A stretch of 64,000 nucleotides of DNA. Source: JAIBDK01 sp965261915 (lineage in GTDB: Bacteria; Pseudomonadota; Gammaproteobacteria; Arenicellales; Poriferihabitantaceae). The translations under genes were made by a program, and so were the position numbers. How positions within the stretch are numbered: the first letter of the stretch is position 1; each line of letters opens with the position of its first letter. The stretch spans positions 62,001-126,000 of the forward strand of contig CBDHDW010000004.1 in assembly GCA_965261915.1 (NCBI GenBank). Reading direction: 5' to 3'. This document shows, piece after piece, positions 1-8,708 of this stretch. Below the pieces are notes generated by a model. It worked only from the letters and a program-made list of their open reading frames with translations. It made no database searches and was not told where the DNA came from.

Positions 1-2
1 AA

Positions 3-86
3 ATCATTGCTTACAATTGTTCAATCGACGAGGCGGTCAATGCCTTGTTCCAACAGGTTGCCATCAAGAAAGAAGGGGTAGGTTGA
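3..86 (+). CDS. 3' end of an unidentified gene
   Basis: An open frame enters from the left edge of the window and stops at 84-86 (TGA). The 27 visible residues look like ordinary protein sequence, but they are too few to name a family. It lies just before the truncated IS256 transposase, so it may be host sequence flanking that insertion. The beginning of the gene is outside the window. Confidence 0.25.
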   Translation: MIAYNCSIDEAVNALFQQVAIKKEGVG

Positions 87-120
87 TGACGGGATATGGC
101 ACTTTGGTATATAATTCCCT

Positions 121-1072
121 TTTAAAGAAGCGCTTTCGGCGATATTGGGTCCAGACGCCCCCAATCTTTCACCCGGCGTCATCACGCGCCTGACGGCAAA
201 CTGGCAAACCCAGTATGACGCATGGCAGCGGCGTGACCTTTCGGCGCGGCACTATGTCTATACCTGGGCTGATGGTGTGTATCTCCAGGCGCGGATGGAA
301 GATCAGGCCGAATGCATGTTGGTGATCATTGGGGCAACACCGGAAGGGAAAAAAGAGCTTTTGGGCTTTCAGGTTGGCCTCCGCGAAAGCGCACAAAGCT
401 GGCGAGAGCTGTTGGTCGATATCAAAAGTCGCGGCCTCTCTGCCGCGCCCGAGATTGCGGTTGGTGATGGCGCATTGGGGTTTTGGAAAGCCCTGGACGA
501 GATTTTTCCAACGACCAGACACCAACGCTGTTGGGTCCACAAGGTCAAGAACGTACTCAACCATTTTCCAAAACCAATGGCGGTGACGGTAAAATCTGAC
601 CTGAACGATATCAGCCATGCAGAGACACGAGCTGAGGCCAGTATTGCAATGGACCTGTTTTCCGAAAAATACGGCGTCAAATTTGAAAAAGCCGTGCGCT
701 GTCTGATAAAAAACAGGGATGTGCTTCTGGCATTCTATGATTTCCCGGCAGAACATTGGGTCCATTTACGGACGTCAAATCCACCCTCTCGGGCATGTTT
801 ACATGCCCTGCCGGTCGATGATCGAAAGTGTGTTTGCAACGATCAGACACAGAACCGTCAGGACCAAAGGGGCGCTGTCCCAAAAGACCGCAAAGCTGAT
901 GGTCTTTACGCTCATTCAGGCGGCCTCGAAAAAATGGTTGCGATTGAAAGGAAAAAATCAGTTGCCAAAAATCATTCAGGGCATAAAGTTCAATGACGGC
1001 ATTGAAATCAATAGTGTCGATGAAACCAGCGCCGCCTGATGGAACGCCATCACCCAAATTCAATCATAACTC
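121..1072 (+). pseudogene. IS256-family transposase remnant, 5'-truncated and frameshifted
   Basis: Mutator-type DDE transposase of the IS256 family. The readable part starts near 121 without the first 120-130 residues of a normal 400-residue protein. The first catalytic Asp (WADGVY), second Asp (VGDGALGFW), the CWVHK segment and FYDFPAEHW are all present. After HLRTSNP a 37-nt sequence (784-820) is inserted directly before the IES motif that carries the catalytic Glu. It shifts the frame, so the C-terminal part continues in another frame to a stop at 1037-1039. The sequence ATCACCCAAATTCAATCATA near 1049-1068 resembles the family's right terminus. Cannot encode an active transposase. Confidence 0.88.
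784..820 (+). repeat. Palindromic element copy A inside the IS256 transposase
   Basis: This 37-nt insertion contains the near-palindrome GGGCATGTTTACATGCCC and ends in CGATG. Removing it joins the conserved transposase motif TSNP directly to IESVF. It closely resembles the 33-nt insertion at 62468-62500 and the cores at 43594-43617 and 45085-45105 (opposite strand). Being 37 nt, it also shifts the reading frame. Confidence 0.75.
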
Positions 1073-1264
1073 CGAGCGACGTATCGCCCGTTATCCGAAA
1101 ACGACGCCAGACCATGGGCGATACGCCGCGCAGGGCCACTTTGATGGAATAGCTGTTCATAGCAGGAAAAACCCGTAATCAATGACATGAAACGAGTATT
1201 CCAAGCGACGTCATCAATGGAAAGGACAGATACCATTGCCCCCCACATTTTTATGCTTTCCTGT
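1073..1264 (-). pseudogene. 5' fragment of a PRiA4 ORF-3-type gene, second copy
   Basis: The sequence is the reverse complement of 15593-15779, almost base for base. It covers the leader and first 25-30 codons (MNSYSIKVALRGVSPMVWRR) of the intact gene at 15690-16271. It ends abruptly at the IS256 right terminus (about 1072) on one side and at the truncated xdhC-like gene on the other. A PRiA4-type gene therefore arrived in the cox operon first and was later cut by IS256. Confidence 0.8.
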
Positions 1265-1714
1265 ACCCGTGCGTTGATTCCCAATATCGATAAGGCCGCG
1301 TTCAGAAATGAATTCAAATGTAACAACGGCTCGGCTGTTCAAAAGATCGAATGCTGATTTGCACAAATCTGAATTCGGGTAAGGATCGATTAGAATTTCA
1401 ACCGTTCCACCGCAAGGCAGCCGTAAATCCATAAAAGGTGAGCCTGCTCCATAGATCACTTGCCGCGGTTTTGCGTCGATGATTGCCGCCTGTGCCTGCA
1501 GTTGCAGATCAGCGTCCACGCAACCGTGCGAAACATACCCAGCCATTTCCCCATCGGCGCGGATCGCAACGATTGTGCCGACGGACCTTGCTGATCCGCC
1601 GGACACACCCGTTACAACACAAAGTGCGCAGGGAAGTTGATCGCTTTGGCATTCGACGAGGAACGACAGAATATCCACGGCGTGTTCAAGAAATGGCCGA
1701 TCAGCAGTTGGCAT
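1255..1714 (-). pseudogene. Truncated XdhC/CoxI-family maturation factor
   Basis: XdhC/CoxI proteins help mature molybdenum hydroxylases such as CO dehydrogenase, by analogy in delivery or sulfuration of the Mo site. About 150 N-terminal residues remain, including VTGVSGGSARSVGTIVAI and a PCGGTVEILIDP segment typical of the XdhC_CoxI domain. The normal length is 250-330 residues; the C-terminal Rossmann-like domain is gone. The last 12 codons of the frame (KNVGGNG onwards, stop near 1214) are read from the inserted PRiA4 fragment. It follows coxG by 5 nt, so it belonged to the cox operon, in the position of coxI. Probably non-functional; the full-length homologue at 2877-3680 may compensate. 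Confidence 0.82.
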
Positions 1715-1719
1715 TGAAT

Positions 1720-2169
1720 TTAAGCATCTACACCATCAACAACTTCTGCAAACTTCTTGAAGAACTTCTTTGCTAGTTTCTTGGCGGTGCTCTGGATCAG
1801 GCGACTGCCCAATTGGGCGAGTTTGCCGGTGATGTCAGCCTTGGCAGTATATTTTAGGGTGGTGACGCCATCGATCTCCTCAAGTGTCACGTCAGCGCCA
1901 CCTTTCGCGTTACCAGCAGTCCCGCCGTTGCCCTGACCCGTCAGAGAAAATGCATCGGGAGCCCCAGAGGTATCCAGCACAACATTGCCACTAAACCGCG
2001 CCTTTACTGGCCCAACTTTAAACACAACTTTGGCCTCCAGATTGGTGTTAGAATGTTTGATCAGTTCTTCGCAGCCTGGAATGCATTGTTGCAAAACCTC
2101 GGGGTCATTTAAAGCCGTGTAGACTTGTGCCATAGGTGCATTGATGGTGATTTCGTCGTTTAGTTCCAT
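1720..2169 (-). CDS. coxG: CO dehydrogenase accessory protein CoxG
   Basis: CoxG-family protein of 149 residues, a normal length, with the SRPBCC-type lipid-binding fold. It starts MELNDEITINAPMAQVYTAL and has the diagnostic region LNDPEVLQQCIPGCEEL, then the GPVKARFSG strand. The C-terminus is lysine-rich (TAKKLAKKFFKKFAE), which fits contact with membrane. In Oligotropha carboxidovorans CoxG is thought to help anchor CO dehydrogenase at the inner face of the cytoplasmic membrane. The gene is 109 nt downstream of the MobA-like gene, the largest gap within the maturation part of the operon, and is followed at once by the truncated XdhC gene. Confidence 0.93.
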   Translation of the reverse strand: MELNDEITINAPMAQVYTALNDPEVLQQCIPGCEELIKHSNTNLEAKVVFKVGPVKARFSGNVVLDTSGAPDAFSLTGQGNGGTAGNAKGGADVTLEEIDGVTTLKYTAKADITGKLAQLGSRLIQSTAKKLAKKFFKKFAEVVDGVDA

Positions 2170-2278
2170 TTGTATTTCCTTTTAACAACATGGGTATTTG
2201 ATTGATGCCAATAGATCGGTCTGCTCTTTGGACAACGGCGCAGGTCTGAACTTGTTCAGCAGGCGGCAAATAGGTTTT

Positions 2279-2890
2279 TCATGCGACATTCTCCTTACTG
2301 GCCAGCAGAGCTTTCAGCTCTTTTGGCGTGTCGATATCGTGGTAAAAAGCGGGGTCGGATGCAGGTACGAAATGCACAAGTTCCGGGTTTTCGCGTGTGA
2401 ACTTTTGGCACCCGGGATTATTCTTGTCTGCCAGCAGTCTGGGTTTAAGCGCGTGCGGGATGATCAGGGGGTTACCGCGCGCATTACCCTGCACCGGCAC
2501 TGTAATGAGAGGGCCTTTATTTTGGAGGTGTTGCGCCAGTAGCCATGAAATATGTCCAGCCGTCAAAAGCGGTTGATCCCCCAGAACTATCAACGTGGCG
2601 CGGGCATCAGGTGCTGCCGCCAGTCCTGTGGCCACGGATGTTTTCTGTCCTGCCTCAAAGTCAGGATTGAATACGCAGTTGACCTCAAGTCCGGTTAAAA
2701 CGCGTTCAACCGCCTGCGTCTGGTGCCCGGTCACAACTGTAACCGGACCATCGCATGCATCCAGACATGCCTGAACCGTTCCCCAGATCATCGGAACGCC
2801 ATCGAGCTCGATCAGCAGTTTGTTGACCGAGCCCATCCGTTGGGACTGTCCCGCGGCAAGAACAATTGCTGTACTCTCAAACATCCTCAT
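2279..2890 (-). CDS. MobA-like NTP transferase, probable molybdenum cofactor cytidylyltransferase
   Basis: A 203-residue nucleotidyltransferase of the MobA/MocA type. The N-terminus carries the nucleotide-binding signature IVLAAGQSQRMGSVNKL, followed by VTVVTGHQ and LIVLGDQPLLT. Proteins of this type linked to xanthine and CO dehydrogenase operons convert Mo-molybdopterin to its CMP form (MCD), the cofactor of CoxL. It overlaps the upstream xdhC/coxF-like gene by 14 nt, so the two are translationally coupled. The role in making MCD is inferred from family and context; a start at the second Met (MFESTAIV) is also possible. Confidence 0.88.
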   Translation of the reverse strand: MRMFESTAIVLAAGQSQRMGSVNKLLIELDGVPMIWGTVQACLDACDGPVTVVTGHQTQAVERVLTGLEVNCVFNPDFEAGQKTSVATGLAAAPDARATLIVLGDQPLLTAGHISWLLAQHLQNKGPLITVPVQGNARGNPLIIPHALKPRLLADKNNPGCQKFTRENPELVHFVPASDPAFYHDIDTPKELKALLASKENVA

Positions 2891-3680
2891 CCCTTTCGCA
2901 GCGTTGGTGCAGGCGACGTTGCGCTGTCAGTTGCGCCAAAATGGAGAGGGCGATTTCTTCTGGTGTGACGGCCCCGATGGCCAAACCAGCAGGGGCCTGA
3001 ACCTGCGATAGTGCATCTGGTGACAGGCCCTCGGCAATCAGCTTTTCTGACAGGGCGTTGAATTTACGATGACTGCCGACAAATGCGACAAAGCTGGATT
3101 GAGTGCCAAGCGCGGCTTTTAAGCAGGTCAGATCATCCTTGCCCTGCGTCGCAACAACAATCATCCGATCTGCCTCAGCCGGAAGCGGGGCTTCCTTGGC
3201 ATCTGGTATGCCGTTGCGAACGGCCCAATCGAACGGGGGGGCCAGTTGCATCAATGCCTGCGCGACCAGTGACACGCCGAAGATCAACAGCTCTGGTTGC
3301 GGTACGATCAGCTCGACAAAAATATCCATTGATCCTTTGGAGGGGCACCCATTGCGCGCAAAACGCACACCGTCAATATCATCCCCCGAAGCCACACCTT
3401 TTTCATCCAGCAAGTCCTGGGGCAGTAGCGATATGAATTGCGGCTGACCCTCTGCTATTGCTCGTTTTGTGGCTTTGATCAGTGCGCCCCTGACACATCT
3501 ACCCCCAACCCAACCCTGAAGGATCGCCCCATCGGCATTCAACAGCGCTTTTGCCCCCGGTTTGGCCGCCGTAGACCCCACGGTTCGCAAGACCGTCGCA
3601 ATCGCGAAAGGTTCGCCGCGTGCGCGCATTTTCTGTGCAAGATGGGCAATCTCTGTATCTATCAACTCGGCTGGAATCAT
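2877..3680 (-). CDS. coxF: XdhC/CoxF-family Mo-hydroxylase maturation protein
   Basis: Full-length XdhC-family protein of 267 residues. The N-terminal XdhC_CoxI domain shows VLRTVGSTAAKPGAKALL and GWVGGRCVRGALIKA, followed by a FVELI strand. The C-terminal NAD-binding-like domain shows LLIFGVSLVAQALM and the typical end AGLAIGAVTPEEIALSILA. XdhC-type proteins bind Mo cofactor and deliver it to their partner enzyme. In Oligotropha coxF follows coxE as here; the symbol rests on that position. Start codon overlaps the coxE stop by 4 nt (ATGA), and the MobA-like gene overlaps the end, marking a tightly coupled maturation module. Confidence 0.9.
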   Translation of the reverse strand: MIPAELIDTEIAHLAQKMRARGEPFAIATVLRTVGSTAAKPGAKALLNADGAILQGWVGGRCVRGALIKATKRAIAEGQPQFISLLPQDLLDEKGVASGDDIDGVRFARNGCPSKGSMDIFVELIVPQPELLIFGVSLVAQALMQLAPPFDWAVRNGIPDAKEAPLPAEADRMIVVATQGKDDLTCLKAALGTQSSFVAFVGSHRKFNALSEKLIAEGLSPDALSQVQAPAGLAIGAVTPEEIALSILAQLTAQRRLHQRCERDEDV

Positions 3681-4861
3681 AGCTTAACCAGCTCAGGTTC
3701 AAGCGCTGCCAGATCGGCCAGCTTGTTGGCAGGGTGAAACAAATCTAGATGTGGCAATGCAGCGGCCATGCCCCGCGCCACGGGCTCATACCCTTCCCAA
3801 CCCTTTAGCGGATTCAGCCAGATGATTTTGCAGCCACGCTTTTTGATCGCAGCAAGCGCATCTCCGAGTAACTCGGGCGCGTCGGTGTCATACCCGTCTG
3901 ACAAGATCAGCACGACCGTACGTCCGTCCACAAACCGACGGGCATAGGTGCGCGCGAACAGCATTAATGACGCGCCGATCTTCGATCCGCCGCCAAAGCC
4001 ATCCGCCAGCATCGATAGCCGACCCAATGCACGCATTGCATCCCTGTCGCGCAAAGCATCTGAAATGCGGACAAGACGGGTGTGAAACAAATAGGCGTCC
4101 GCTGAATTATCAGATCGCATTAATCCTGCGATGAAAGCCAGAAAAACTTGAGAATACACCGACATCGACCCCGAGACATCACAAAGGGCCACGATTTTCA
4201 TCGGGCGATCCGGGCGTTGTTTTTTTGGCAGGTGCAGTGGCTCGCCGCCGGTGGACAGGCTTTGCCGGATCAGTTTGCGGAAATGAATCTGGTCGCCTTT
4301 ACGGGCTTGTTTGCGGCGACGCGAGCGTCGGTCACGCAACGCGGCACCCAATCGCCGCGCGATCTTTTCGGCCTCGGCGATGTCTTCGGGCCGGATCATA
4401 TAACGCAGGTCTTTGTTCAGCTTTGCCCGAATGACGCTTGCAACCAAATTGCCTTCGCCGTCGGTTTCTAAGCCATCGTCCCCCCCAGTGTCAGGCGTGG
4501 TTGGCGCACCGCCACTGACAGACGCGTTCTGTCCCTTGGCTAACAATGATGAATGTACGCTGTCAGACCCTTTCTGCTGTCTCGGAATGGTTTTCTGACA
4601 GACACGCCCGCTGTTCAACCAGAAGGCGTTGAATAAATCGTCAAACCGTTCCGCGTCCTCGACGCATCCGGTGCAAACCGTGCGAAGGGCACGGCGGGCA
4701 TCATTGGGATCGCTAGCGGTCACATGGGTCAGGGCGGCAAGCGCGGTTTGGGCCTCTCCCACGCCCAAGCGCAGACCATTGGCGCGCAAATGGGCCATGA
4801 AACCCACGATCCGTGCCGATGGTCCGGGATCACGAGCCGCAAATTTGGTGACTAAGCTCAT
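3677..4861 (-). CDS. coxE: CoxE, von Willebrand factor A domain maturation protein
   Basis: A 394-residue CoxE-like protein. The N-terminal half (LRANGLRLGVGEAQTALAAL) and a basic arginine/lysine-rich middle (DRRSRRRKQARKGDQIHFRK) precede a C-terminal VWA domain with the MIDAS motif DVSGSMSVYS and the later VVLILSDGYDTD. CoxE works with the AAA+ protein CoxD in inserting sulfur and copper to form the MoCu centre of CO dehydrogenase in Oligotropha. It starts 4 nt inside the coxD stop and is followed by coxF with the same overlap, so coxD-E-F is one translational unit. Confidence 0.93.
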   Translation of the reverse strand: MSLVTKFAARDPGPSARIVGFMAHLRANGLRLGVGEAQTALAALTHVTASDPNDARRALRTVCTGCVEDAERFDDLFNAFWLNSGRVCQKTIPRQQKGSDSVHSSLLAKGQNASVSGGAPTTPDTGGDDGLETDGEGNLVASVIRAKLNKDLRYMIRPEDIAEAEKIARRLGAALRDRRSRRRKQARKGDQIHFRKLIRQSLSTGGEPLHLPKKQRPDRPMKIVALCDVSGSMSVYSQVFLAFIAGLMRSDNSADAYLFHTRLVRISDALRDRDAMRALGRLSMLADGFGGGSKIGASLMLFARTYARRFVDGRTVVLILSDGYDTDAPELLGDALAAIKKRGCKIIWLNPLKGWEGYEPVARGMAAALPHLDLFHPANKLADLAALEPELVKL

Positions 4862-5733
4862 GCGGCTTTTCCGGCCAGACGCTGGGCGACTTCGGTTGTG
4901 ATATTGTCTCGATCTGTCTGGGTTTTCAGAAGGGTTGCAAGCGTCGCCTGCAAGATCACCGGGTCGTGGGTCAGGTCCGCGATCCCAAGCCCCATCAACG
5001 CGGCGGCAAAATCCAGCATTTCGGCAATGCCGGGTTTCTTTTCCAAATCCTCTTTGCGTAAGGATTGCACAAAGCCAATGATCTGACCTGCCAGCACCGC
5101 CTCAACGTCGGGGCAGCGCGCATTCAGGATTGCCAGTTCGGTTTTCCGATCAGGATAGGCAACATGGGCATACAGGCATCGGCGGCGCAGCGCATCGCTC
5201 AGGTCGCGTGTACCGTTGGCCGTCAGGATAACAATGGGGCGAGAGACTGCCGTGATTGTACCAAGTTCAGGGATCGTCACCTGAAATTCCGACAAGATTT
5301 CCAGAAGATACGCTTCAAACTCTTCGTCTGCGCGGTCAATCTCGTCAATCAACAAAACCGGCGACGTTTCTTGCCGGATCGCTTTCAGCAGCGGGCGCTC
5401 AAGCAGAAATTCCTCGGAGAATATCCGATCTTCAACGCAGCGCCCGGTTTCACCGTCTTCGGCAGCCGCCCGTATTGACAACAGTTGGCGTTGATAATTC
5501 CATTCATAAATCGCCTGCGCGGCGTCCAGCCCTTCGTAACACTGAAGGCGGATCAACTGGGTTTCATGCACATTTGCTAGCACGCGTGCGAGGTCGGTTT
5601 TTCCGACACCTGCGGCCCCTTCAAGTAGAAGTGGGCGGCCAAGGGAGATTGCCAAATGCACAGCCATCGCCAGATCGTCATCGGCGACATAGTCCTGATC
5701 TGCCATGTTGGTTTGTAGTGTAGTCCAGTTCAT
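4858..5733 (-). CDS. coxD: CoxD, MoxR-type AAA+ ATPase
   Basis: AAA+ ATPase of the MoxR group. Walker A is LLEGAAGVGKTD, Walker B is VLLIDEIDRADEE, sensor 1 is ILTANGTRDLSDALRRR with the arginine finger region. CoxD acts as a chaperone-like ATPase that partly unfolds apo-CO dehydrogenase so that the MoCu site can be completed. Start chosen at MNWTTLQ (292 residues), which matches the family's usual beginning; a longer frame from 5775 adds 14 residues without conservation. It lies 55 nt downstream of the coxL stop and overlaps coxE. Confidence 0.93.
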   Translation of the reverse strand: MNWTTLQTNMADQDYVADDDLAMAVHLAISLGRPLLLEGAAGVGKTDLARVLANVHETQLIRLQCYEGLDAAQAIYEWNYQRQLLSIRAAAEDGETGRCVEDRIFSEEFLLERPLLKAIRQETSPVLLIDEIDRADEEFEAYLLEILSEFQVTIPELGTITAVSRPIVILTANGTRDLSDALRRRCLYAHVAYPDRKTELAILNARCPDVEAVLAGQIIGFVQSLRKEDLEKKPGIAEMLDFAAALMGLGIADLTHDPVILQATLATLLKTQTDRDNITTEVAQRLAGKAA

Positions 5734-5788
5734 TTTTTTGGCACCCATAAGAACAGGATGACCCCGAAGGGCCATCCATTGTGGTCAA

Positions 5789-8206
5789 TTAATCATGCAG
5801 CCCAAGATGGTTCGCTGTCTGCCAAATGCGCCAGTGGTCGTGCGGCATGTTGGTGTGACGATTGCCGAATGGACGGAACGCATCCTGCACAGCATTTGAG
5901 AAACATGGCACACCGCCCACATGCGGGCTTTCGCCCACACCCTTGGCCCCAATCGGGTGATGCGGGCTTGGGGTGACTGTGTGGTCAGTTTCATAGTTGG
6001 GCACTTCCCACGCGGTCGGCAGGAAGAAATCCATCAACGTCGCATTTTTCACATTCCCCAGCTTATCATAGGCAATCTCTTGCCCCAGAGCGACAGCCAG
6101 TGCTTCGGTCAGCCCTCCGTGGATTTGGCCTTCGATGATCATCGGGTTGATGCGTGTGCCGCAATCGTCCAACGCATAGAAACGGCGGATTTCTGGCACA
6201 CCGGTATCAACGTCAATATCCATCACACAGACATAGGCCCCGAAAGGATAGGTCATGTTGGGCGGGTCGTAATAACTGACTGCCTCTAGCCCCGGCTCTA
6301 ACCCCGGAATGGCCTGATTATAGGCTGCGAAGGCGATTTCCTTCATGGTCTTGAATTTCTCAGGCGCACCTTTGACAGCGAAGCGATCTACATCAAATTC
6401 CACGTCGTCGTCGTGAACCTCAAGCAGGTAGGCCGCGATCATCTGCGCCTTGGCGCGGATTTTGCGTCCAGCCATCGCCGTTGCGGCACCAGCAACCGGT
6501 GTAGATCGTGACCCATATGTACCAAGACCGTAAGGCGCGGTGTCGGTATCGCCTTCCTCAATAGTGATACTGTCCGCCGGTATACCAATTTCGCTGGCAA
6601 GGATTTGCGCGAAGGTTGTCGCATGCCCCTGACCTTGGGAAATCGTGCCAAGCCGCGCAATCGCAGACCCTGTCGGGTGAATGCGGATTTCGCAACTGTC
6701 GAACATGCCGAGTCCAAGGATGTCGCAGTTCTTGACTGGACCGGCACCAACGATTTCGGTGAAGAAGCTAAGACCGATGCCCATCAGTTTGCGGGTTTCG
6801 CCACGCTTGAACGCCTCGACCCGTTCAGCCTGTTCTTTACGCAGACCTTCGTAGTCGACGGCCTTTAGGACCTTGTCCCAAGCCGTATGATAGTCACCAC
6901 TGTCGTACTCCCAACCCAAAGCTGATTGGTACGGGAACTGATCCTTTTTGATGAAGTTGATCCGGCGCAATTCAGCGGCATCCATATCCAGCTCTATTGC
7001 CAGAACTTCGATCATCCGCTCGATGAAATACACCGCCTCGGTCACCCGGAACGAACAGCGATAACTGACGCCACCCGGTGCTTTGTTGGTATACACCCCA
7101 TCCACGCTCAAATATGCGATTGGGATGTCATAAGACCCGGTACAGATGTTCATGAACCCTGCCGGAAACTTTGTTGGATCAGCGCAGGCGTCGAACCCGC
7201 CGTGATCAGCCGTCACATTGCAATGCAGTCCGGTGATCTTGCCTTCTTTGGTGGCTGAAATCTTACCATCCATCCAATAGTCACGGGCAAACGCCGTGGT
7301 CATCAGGTTTTCCATCCGGTCTTCGACCCATTTCACCGGCTTGCCGGTGACAATCGAGGCAACTACAGAGCAGACATAGCCCGGATACGCGCCAACTTTG
7401 TTGCCAAACCCGCCGCCAATATCAGGCGAAATAACCCGGATATTGTGTTCCTCAATGCCCGAGATCAGCGAAACGATCGTTCGAATGGCGTGCGGCGCCT
7501 GAAAGGTGCCGTGAAGCGCCAACTTTCCGTTGACAGCATCCATTGATGCCACGCACCCGCAGGTTTCCAATGGACAAGGGTGGGTGCGGTGGTAGTACAT
7601 GGATTCAGTGGCAACAACATCAGCGTTGTCTATCACCTGATTGGTGCCAGCTTTGTCACCGACTTCCCACGTGAAGATATGGTTGTGGTGCTTGCGCGGT
7701 CCGTGGGCGCCATCCGCCTTCGGGTCCAAATCTTCGCGCAGAACCACATCGGATTTAAGCGACTCAAACGGGTCGGTCAGAACTGGCAGTTCCTCGTATT
7801 CAACTTCAACCAGCTCAACTGCGTCGGCTGCGATATAGCGGTCGTCCGCAACAACAAACGCAACTTCCTGACCTTGGAAAAGAACCTTTCCGTCAGCCAG
7901 CACCATCTGTTTGTCACCCGCAAGGGTCGGCATCCAGTGCAGACCCAAAGGTTCAAGGTCTTGCGCAGTCAAAACCGCAACAACACCAGGCAGCGCCAAT
8001 GCTGCATCTTTGTTGACCGATATTACCCGCGCATGTGCGTAGGGTGAGCGTACAAAATCACCGTGCAACATGCCGGGCAATTTGATGTCATCGACGTAAT
8101 TGCCTTTGCCTTGCGTAAATCGGGCGTCTTCAACGCGTTTGCGCGAACAGCCCATGCCTTTGAGATTGGCAGAGCGTTCTTTCTGGTCCGGGGACATATC
8201 ATTCAT
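5789..8206 (-). CDS. coxL: Aerobic CO dehydrogenase large (Mo-Cu) subunit, form I
   Basis: An 805-residue catalytic subunit of the xanthine-oxidase family that oxidises CO with water to CO2, feeding electrons to the [2Fe-2S] clusters of CoxS. The form I active-site loop is present as SYRCSFR around residue 386; the Cys is the Cu ligand. The canonical motif is AYXCSFR, so this copy has Ser for Ala. The catalytic Glu near the C-terminus is present in IGAKGVGESPHVGG, and the cofactor-binding GGGFGNK segment is intact. Form II enzymes carry AYXGAGR instead, so true CO oxidation is likely. The start overlaps coxS by 4 nt. Confidence 0.96.
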   Translation of the reverse strand: MNDMSPDQKERSANLKGMGCSRKRVEDARFTQGKGNYVDDIKLPGMLHGDFVRSPYAHARVISVNKDAALALPGVVAVLTAQDLEPLGLHWMPTLAGDKQMVLADGKVLFQGQEVAFVVADDRYIAADAVELVEVEYEELPVLTDPFESLKSDVVLREDLDPKADGAHGPRKHHNHIFTWEVGDKAGTNQVIDNADVVATESMYYHRTHPCPLETCGCVASMDAVNGKLALHGTFQAPHAIRTIVSLISGIEEHNIRVISPDIGGGFGNKVGAYPGYVCSVVASIVTGKPVKWVEDRMENLMTTAFARDYWMDGKISATKEGKITGLHCNVTADHGGFDACADPTKFPAGFMNICTGSYDIPIAYLSVDGVYTNKAPGGVSYRCSFRVTEAVYFIERMIEVLAIELDMDAAELRRINFIKKDQFPYQSALGWEYDSGDYHTAWDKVLKAVDYEGLRKEQAERVEAFKRGETRKLMGIGLSFFTEIVGAGPVKNCDILGLGMFDSCEIRIHPTGSAIARLGTISQGQGHATTFAQILASEIGIPADSITIEEGDTDTAPYGLGTYGSRSTPVAGAATAMAGRKIRAKAQMIAAYLLEVHDDDVEFDVDRFAVKGAPEKFKTMKEIAFAAYNQAIPGLEPGLEAVSYYDPPNMTYPFGAYVCVMDIDVDTGVPEIRRFYALDDCGTRINPMIIEGQIHGGLTEALAVALGQEIAYDKLGNVKNATLMDFFLPTAWEVPNYETDHTVTPSPHHPIGAKGVGESPHVGGVPCFSNAVQDAFRPFGNRHTNMPHDHWRIWQTANHLGLHD

Positions 8207-8700
8207 TCTGCGGCCTCCTTTGCGGCATTCATTTCACTTGCAGCAGCAAGGATGGATTTCACGATGTTCTGGTAACCGGTACAGCGGCAGATATTGCCCG
8301 CCATGCCAAACCGGACCTCTTTTTCGGTCGGGGTTGGATTTTCTTCCAGCAGCTTGGTCGCGCGGATGATCATGCCGGGCGTGCAAAAACCGCACTGCAA
8401 CCCGTGATGTTCACGAAAGCTTTCCTGCAATACGTGCCAGGCGTCCGGCTTGCCGATACCTTCAATGGTGGTGATTTCGGCGCCATTGGCTTGTGCCACA
8501 AATATTGTGCAGGATTTCACCGATTTACCGTTCATGGTGACGGTACACGCCCCACAATGCGACGTATCGCAACCCACATGGGAACCGGTCAGATTAAGCT
8601 TTTCGCGTAAGGCATAGATCAGCAGTTCACGCGGTTCGGCAAGAAATTCCTTTTCTTCGCCATTTACAATCAGTTTGATGTGCATTTTGTCTGTCATGTC
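8203..8700 (-). CDS. coxS: Aerobic CO dehydrogenase small [2Fe-2S] subunit
   Basis: Iron-sulfur subunit that passes electrons from the MoCu site of CoxL to the FAD of CoxM. The plant-ferredoxin-type cluster motif is GCDTSHCGACTV. The second cluster's motif pairs CGFCTPGMI with ICRCTGYQNIV. Start chosen at MTDKMHIKLIVNGEEKEF (165 residues, normal length) with AAGGACAG 5-12 nt upstream; a longer frame from 8724 lacks support. It lies between coxM and coxL in the conserved M-S-L order and overlaps coxL by 4 nt. Confidence 0.96.
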   Translation of the reverse strand, partial: DMTDKMHIKLIVNGEEKEFLAEPRELLIYALREKLNLTGSHVGCDTSHCGACTVTMNGKSVKSCTIFVAQANGAEITTIEGIGKPDAWHVLQESFREHHGLQCGFCTPGMIIRATKLLEENPTPTEKEVRFGMAGNICRCTGYQNIVKSILAAASEMNAAKEAAE

Positions 8701-8708
8701 TCTGTCCT

